The translations under genes and the position numbers were made by a program. From JAPUDQ01 sp049644865 (GTDB lineage Bacteria; Patescibacteriota; Saccharimonadia; Saccharimonadales; Saccharimonadaceae): a DNA stretch of 33,940 nt. The stretch spans positions 1 to 33,940 of the forward strand of contig JBARSV010000021.1 of NCBI GenBank assembly GCA_049644865.1, in the 5' to 3' direction. A model generated the notes under the pieces. It saw only the letters and a list, made by a program, of their open reading frames with translations. It was not told the origin of the DNA and ran no database searches. Shown in pieces: positions 29,581 through 33,940 of the stretch; position 1 is the first letter of the stretch; every line of letters starts with the position of its first letter.

Positions 29581-32028
29581 CTAGTTGCCACGGTGTGCAC
29601 GGCGAAGTGCACTACGTGAGCGAACAAAGCTACTGACGCCAAGACCGAGCGCGCTCGACCCTAGTAGACTGCCGACAATCATCTCAGGACCCGTGCTTGG
29701 GAGTACAGGCGGAGTTGTGGTGACTGGTGGCGTGGCAGGCTTACAGTTGGCGGTGTCGTACGAGTACTTTGCGCTATCGAATGCGCTTTGTTTTATCGTC
29801 ACGACTGTTTTGTCACTGAGACGACAGACATTGATATCTTTACAGTCATTCATATTGGTTGACTGTGTCTTACTGTCGAACTCAGCTCGTTTTATTGTCT
29901 TCACTTCACCGGTTGCGATCACACAAACCTTGATCTTGTCGCAATCGCTCAACGTCTTTGAGTGCTTTGCAGCGTCAAATTCAGTTTTGCGGATCGTGAT
30001 TACTGTGTCAGAACTGAGCTCACACACTTGTATTTTTTCACAAGCAGCCAGGTCTTTCGAGTGTTTTGCACTGTCAAAATCTTTTTGCTTGATCTCAATT
30101 ACCGTGTAGGTTGCAAGCTCACAAACCTTGATAGGTTTACAATCGTCGAGGTTCTTTGAGTGTTTTGTTGCATCGAAGTCAGTTTCCTTGATATTGATGA
30201 TGTTACCAGTCGTGAGCTCGCATACTTGGATGGTAGCTGGGACCTTACAGTCATCAAGATTTTTGGAATACTTGCTGGCGTCGAAGGCGCTCTCCTTGAT
30301 AGTGACAATTGTCTTGTCACTGAGGCGGCAGACTTGGATGTCTTTGTCTTCAGGTTTGACTTCAAACGGCTTTTTACAGTTTGTACTGGTAGCGGTTTTT
30401 TCAACACCATCTACTTTGACGACGACGATAGCTTCTACGGTGTAGTTGCCGACAGTCGTTTGGGTGTAGGTGCTGTCCGTCCCGCGGTATAGCTCGGTAC
30501 CAGCTGCGTTGCGTACGACATAATCAATACGCACGAGGGTAGCGTTCTTGACCGTGTACGTCGTGACAAAGTTAAACTTTGTCCGCTCAATTGTGTTGAC
30601 AGTGAGTAGGTCGCACGTATAGGTAGGCACGACCGGCTCTGATTTTACTTCAACGGTTGTCTGGCAGTTTACGTTTGATTTGTCACCAAGTGATGTTGTG
30701 ACAGTGAGCATCACTGTGTAGACCCCAACGGTGTCAAGTGTGATTGTACCAGAGTTCACCTTCAGAGCGGTGCTATCAACAGTAACAGTCTTTACGACGG
30801 CACCGGCGCTGTTTTTCACGACAAACGTGTATTTACTAACCGTTGCGCCATTGGCAACTGTCGCTTCACCGTCAAAGCTGAACTGCGTGCGCGAGATCAG
30901 GTGAGGCGTGATTGCTTTACAATCAGCAGCGGGCTGTGGCAGACAGGTCTTAGTAACAGTGACATCTGCACTATCTTCTTTCCAACCGTAGTCGGTCGTA
31001 ATCTTAGCAATGTTTTTAAGGGCGTTCAAACCACAAGCTGGCAAAGTATCGTTGGTTGCAACTTGGGCGGTGAATTTTACATATGCGACTGAGTGACCGG
31101 CATAGTTGCCGATATTGATTCCGTCGCCTGAGGCTATACCGTCACCAACTTTTACGCCGCTTGGGTTAGTCCCGTTTGCAACGTATGTAGTACCGTTGAC
31201 TAGAGTGGTACCGGCAGGTAGCGTGTCTTTTAGGACGACATTATTTTGCTGAACATCACTAATATTGTCGTAGGTGATAAGGTATTCTACCTGGTCACCA
31301 GGATTGACAGTAACAGTTTCATTCCAGCCAGTCACGCCAGCCTTACGAACCTGTTTGCTGACAGTGAAATTAGCTGTTGGTGCAAATTGTGGTTTGACGA
31401 CAAATGTCAGATAACCAGCGTATTGGAAACAGCCGGGGATATTACCATCCATCTGTGTATATCCAAGTTTTGCGCCATTGCTCGTAAAGATACTTTCTGG
31501 GATGGTGAAACCGCTCCCGTTAGCGTTGTTGTAGTATTTGATGCTACCAGGTACAACTGCAAGGTTAAAATCTTGAGTCGAGTTGAATGTAGCGTGATCA
31601 TAGACTTCTACAGGATTTGCGTTGGTCGAGTTCAAGAAACCATTAACCTGGATAGATTTTCCAGTCGTTGTTGGTAGGTTAAACTTAGCAGTTACGTTTT
31701 CTGCAACTAAGTTGAGATTAGCTGCAGCGTTGTTGTGAACGTACATGCGTACGACATATTCTTTGCCTGGTACGACAGTCTGGTCGTCTTGCCACAGGCC
31801 AGTTGTACCGTTTTCACGGATACCGACGAAGTTGCGTTCGTCGCCGATGTTTGGATTGTTTGTGATAGAGTTGAACGTTATGTACGGCGCTGGGTTCTCG
31901 ATCGTGAATGTAGCACGATTTGGCCCCCATGCAAACGTCAAAGCAGCGGTTGCGGTAGCTACCACGAGGGCAGCAGCAACGGCAAAGCGCTTCGGCACAT
32001 AACGCAACTTGGTGAGTAGATTCTTCAT
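29581..32028 (-). CDS. LPXTG surface protein with DUF11-type, PKD-like and six Cys-paired repeats
   Basis: 815 residues. A signal peptide (1-33), an N-terminal domain with one Cys, a DUF11-like adhesin domain (about 225-360: NPGDQVEYLITYDN, DTLPAGTTLV), two PKD-like domains (about 370-555), then six 33-36 residue repeats (about 561-762) of the form I-x-V-C...I-x-x-F-D...C that each hold two Cys. A Pro/Thr spacer leads to LPSTG (776-780), a hydrophobic stretch and a basic tail (RSRSALRRAHRGN). It is the expected substrate of a sortase (13323). AGGAGAT before the ATG sets the start. Likely a surface adhesin; its ligand is unknown. Confidence 0.95.
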   Translation of the reverse strand: MKNLLTKLRYVPKRFAVAAALVVATATAALTFAWGPNRATFTIENPAPYITFNSITNNPNIGDERNFVGIRENGTTGLWQDDQTVVPGKEYVVRMYVHNNAAANLNLVAENVTAKFNLPTTTGKSIQVNGFLNSTNANPVEVYDHATFNSTQDFNLAVVPGSIKYYNNANGSGFTIPESIFTSNGAKLGYTQMDGNIPGCFQYAGYLTFVVKPQFAPTANFTVSKQVRKAGVTGWNETVTVNPGDQVEYLITYDNISDVQQNNVVLKDTLPAGTTLVNGTTYVANGTNPSGVKVGDGIASGDGINIGNYAGHSVAYVKFTAQVATNDTLPACGLNALKNIAKITTDYGWKEDSADVTVTKTCLPQPAADCKAITPHLISRTQFSFDGEATVANGATVSKYTFVVKNSAGAVVKTVTVDSTALKVNSGTITLDTVGVYTVMLTVTTSLGDKSNVNCQTTVEVKSEPVVPTYTCDLLTVNTIERTKFNFVTTYTVKNATLVRIDYVVRNAAGTELYRGTDSTYTQTTVGNYTVEAIVVVKVDGVEKTATSTNCKKPFEVKPEDKDIQVCRLSDKTIVTIKESAFDASKYSKNLDDCKVPATIQVCELTTGNIINIKETDFDATKHSKNLDDCKPIKVCELATYTVIEIKQKDFDSAKHSKDLAACEKIQVCELSSDTVITIRKTEFDAAKHSKTLSDCDKIKVCVIATGEVKTIKRAEFDSKTQSTNMNDCKDINVCRLSDKTVVTIKQSAFDSAKYSYDTANCKPATPPVTTTPPVLPSTGPEMIVGSLLGSSALGLGVSSFVRSRSALRRAHRGN

Positions 32029-32342
32029 ATGAAGTATCTCCTTTCTATGAGCTGGTCAGCTCATAAGTGGTTATATATATGCATTTAATACATTTTCTAA
32101 AAAGTATTTCTACTAGGGTCGACTTGTGAAGGTACCTCATATCGAGGGACTATTCATCGGTAGCAGCGTGTCAAATCATGTCAGTTCATATGGGTTGTTG
32201 CCGGAGGCAACGTTTGTAGTGTCGAGAGCCTGGCTCTATCGGAAACAAACGTTGCCTCGGCTGAGACATATAGCTATGTAGTTGTGTAGTGCGGGGTTCA
32301 CCCCGCCAGCGACCGAAGCCGCCGGCGGGGTGAACCGAGTAA
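32029..32342. other. intergenic region with nested palindromes at the GC boundary
   Basis: 32204-32217 (GAGGCAACGTTTGT) and 32245-32258 are exact complements with AGAGCC-T-GGCTCT nested between. 32295-32307 and 32324-32336 (GGTTCACCCCGCC) form a 13-bp hairpin. From about 32280 rightwards base composition jumps to GC-rich. I see no gene here; the first 60 bases hold the surface-protein leader and Shine-Dalgarno sequence. Confidence 0.7.
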
Positions 32343-33854
32343 TCACCCCCACGGTTTCGTGGGGGTGCCCGTACTGGCCGGTGGTGTCGTCGCCCCAGGG
32401 GGCGACGTCGGATTCACCGATGGCTCGGCCGTTGGCGTCGGCCGAGGAGTGGTCGGGTTCGGTGCCGGGGGCGGCACCGTTCCGACCGGACCGGCCGTGG
32501 GGGCTGGGGCCGTCGGTGTCGACCGTGGGGTTGACGCCGGCTGCGTCATCTGAGTCTCGGGCACGTATGCCACGGATCCAGGGTCAGCGTTTCGGCCACC
32601 GCCATTCCCCGCGTTGCCGCGGGACGCGGGCTCCTGTGCCACGATCTTGAGCTCGAGAGGGATTTCCTCTCCAGGCTCCGGCACCACGAACCCCGGGGGG
32701 AGTGGTGCGAAGTCCTGTGGCCCACAGTTCGCCCGGTCCATCTTGACGACCTTGCCGGTGGTCGTGTCGGTGGTGACGATGACTGTCGACGGCTTGTTGG
32801 AGGCCGTTGTGTTCACCGTTGGTGCCGAACTGGGGCTGCCACCCGTCATGTTGTTGCTTGCGTAGGGCCCGTCTCGCTGCTCGATGGTGAGCTGACGGTA
32901 CGGATCCTCGCTGGTGTACCACGCGAGCACCTTTCGGGCAGCGTCACGGCGAGCCGCGAAACCGCCCTTGAAGAGCTCGTCGGTACGAGCAACCTGCTGC
33001 TCGGGCGGGATCACTTCGACACCAATCGAGCGCAGCTTGGTTACCGCCAGCGACGAGTCGCGGAACAGTCGTTCGACGTAGTTCCGAGCAATCTCACACG
33101 GCTCCTTGCCCAGGTCGGGCGCAAAAGCCGTGGCCGACTCCTTCCCAGGTCGGAAGGTGTAGTACTCAGGAACCGTGAGGTCCACCGAGAACTTCGCCAT
33201 CTGACACTCGGCGGGGATCGTGGTGACTCCTGCAAAGTGGCTCACCAGCCGACGGACCCATTCCTGGGCCTCAGCGGTGGCCACCGACTTCTGGTCGTCC
33301 GTCGGCTGCGCCGTGGCGGCGGTGGGGGATGTCGGTGATGTCGCGGCCATGGTGGTCTCGCCTTGGCTTGACGATGACGTCGGATTGACTGCCGCCGCCA
33401 TCGCGTTCGCAGTGTTGCGTTCTTGGTTGGAGAACAGCCACACCACTCCCGAACTGACGATGATCAAGCTGGCAAACAAGACCGCCAGACCTGCCAGCGG
33501 AGCACCTTTGCCGACGAACAGCGCCGCGAGGGCGCCGCACACCAGCAGGAAGGCAAGCAGTCCGACCCAGCCCCACCCGCTGAACAGGTTCAGAGGGGTG
33601 GCAAGCAGGACGGCTGTCACCAGGACGAACAGTCCGATGGCGATCGGCTTGCGGTGTCGGCCCGTCCCCTCCACCAGAGCTGGCACAAGGCCAGCCAGGA
33701 AGAGGACGACGAACACGACCCACTCGCCGGTCGACACGTGGCTGGGCCACATGCTGACGACGGCCAGCGCCGTCAACAGGAGGCCCAGGGAGTACTTCTT
33801 GACGAACAGGGAGCCGATCGCCCCCAGGATCGCCAATATGGCTAGCACGATCAT
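32343..33854 (-). CDS. GC-rich membrane protein with large extracytoplasmic part
   Basis: 503 residues. About six closely packed hydrophobic segments (1-145) are followed by a Ser/Thr/Ala linker, a folded domain (about 195-330: ECQMAKFSVDLTVPEYYTFR, EIARNYVERLFRD, KVLAWYTSEDPYRQL) and a Pro/Thr-rich tail (430-503). Only three Cys. The family is not recognised. AAGGAG lies upstream of the ATG. Codon and base composition differ strongly from every other gene here. A 10-bp hairpin (32344-32367) covers its last codons and stop. Confidence 0.85.
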   Translation of the reverse strand: MIVLAILAILGAIGSLFVKKYSLGLLLTALAVVSMWPSHVSTGEWVVFVVLFLAGLVPALVEGTGRHRKPIAIGLFVLVTAVLLATPLNLFSGWGWVGLLAFLLVCGALAALFVGKGAPLAGLAVLFASLIIVSSGVVWLFSNQERNTANAMAAAVNPTSSSSQGETTMAATSPTSPTAATAQPTDDQKSVATAEAQEWVRRLVSHFAGVTTIPAECQMAKFSVDLTVPEYYTFRPGKESATAFAPDLGKEPCEIARNYVERLFRDSSLAVTKLRSIGVEVIPPEQQVARTDELFKGGFAARRDAARKVLAWYTSEDPYRQLTIEQRDGPYASNNMTGGSPSSAPTVNTTASNKPSTVIVTTDTTTGKVVKMDRANCGPQDFAPLPPGFVVPEPGEEIPLELKIVAQEPASRGNAGNGGGRNADPGSVAYVPETQMTQPASTPRSTPTAPAPTAGPVGTVPPPAPNPTTPRPTPTAEPSVNPTSPPGATTPPASTGTPTKPWG

Positions 33855-33884
33855 GTCGTGCTCCTTTCTTGGGGTTGTGGGGGA

Positions 33885-33940
33885 TCAGCTGTCCATCGCG
33901 GTCTTGAGCTTTTCGACGAAGGTCGGGGTTGCCACAGTGC
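33885..33940 (-). CDS. 3' end of an upstream gene (partial)
   Basis: Minus-strand frame open from the window edge to TGA at 33885-33887, giving TVATPTFVEKLKTAMDS. It lies 30 bases upstream of the GC-rich membrane protein gene, with the Shine-Dalgarno sequence between, and so is probably the previous gene of that operon. Too short to identify. Confidence 0.55.
   Translation of the reverse strand, partial: TVATPTFVEKLKTAMDS

Noticed and set aside
32282..32650. Plus-strand frames in the GC-rich end
   Set aside because: They are antisense to the 503-residue membrane protein, a common artefact in GC-rich DNA.

Overview
The window (about 34 kb, mid-GC) looks like a chromosome segment of a small-genome, monoderm-type member of the Patescibacteria, most likely Candidatus Saccharibacteria (TM7). 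The pointers are MurT-GatD, a MurA with an N-terminal helix-turn-helix domain, a sortase with an LPXTG surface protein, a type IV-pilin-like protein and many compact single-purpose genes. The taxonomic call is an inference: there is no rRNA or marker protein here.

Layout. 1-4.6 kb: end of an unknown gene, an anchored exported protein and a Bcp peroxiredoxin (+), then murT-gatD-OpgC-like acyltransferase (-). 4.6-8.2 kb: a divergent region with a perfect palindrome and heptamer repeats, a small membrane protein, a membrane-anchored double-AAA+ Clp-like ATPase, tRNA-Gly(TCC) and a HAM1-type NTP pyrophosphatase. 8.2-12.3 kb: cupin and ATP-grasp (-), tRNA-Arg(TCT), a 2H phosphoesterase, an MBL-fold hydrolase and small membrane or basic proteins. 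12.4-13.97 kb: an HNH gene interrupted by TGA, a tRNA-derived module, tRNA-His and a sortase. 13.96-18.1 kb: HTH-MurA with a palindromic operator, glyA, murB, tRNA-Arg(TCG). 18.1-20.5 kb: the unusual region, with tRNA-Arg(CCG) and tRNA-Lys(CTT), each preceded by copies of their own 5' end carrying an insert in the D-loop, and tRNA-Lys followed by three copies of its own 3' end carrying an 84-85 nt structured insert in the T-loop; a RelB/YafQ-like toxin-antitoxin pair lies between two of these. 20.5-29.5 kb: pilin-like operon, membrane protein, uracil-type permease, flavin reductase, folD, response regulator, plsC, GNAT and histidine kinase. 29.6-32 kb: an 815-residue LPXTG surface protein. 32.3-33.9 kb: GC-rich DNA unlike the rest (foreign insertion or assembly join).

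The main candidate for something undescribed is the family of tRNA-derived modules. 5' modules have promoter + tRNA 5' end, a D-loop insert and an antisense copy of the D-arm. 3' modules are the mirror image: antisense T-arm, tRNA 3' half with a T-loop insert, CCA and a terminator. Four tRNA-Arg and tRNA-Lys modules are tandem or near-tandem, the inserts fold with compensatory changes, and a toxin-antitoxin pair sits between modules, so the arrangement resembles an integron-like cassette array built on tRNA genes. No recombinase is visible in the window.

Two expression habits recur. Eight protein starts lie 6-7 nt after a -10 hexamer (probable leaderless mRNAs). Three protein genes start 7-12 nt after the CCA of a same-strand tRNA without a Shine-Dalgarno sequence, so tRNA processing could create their mRNA 5' ends.
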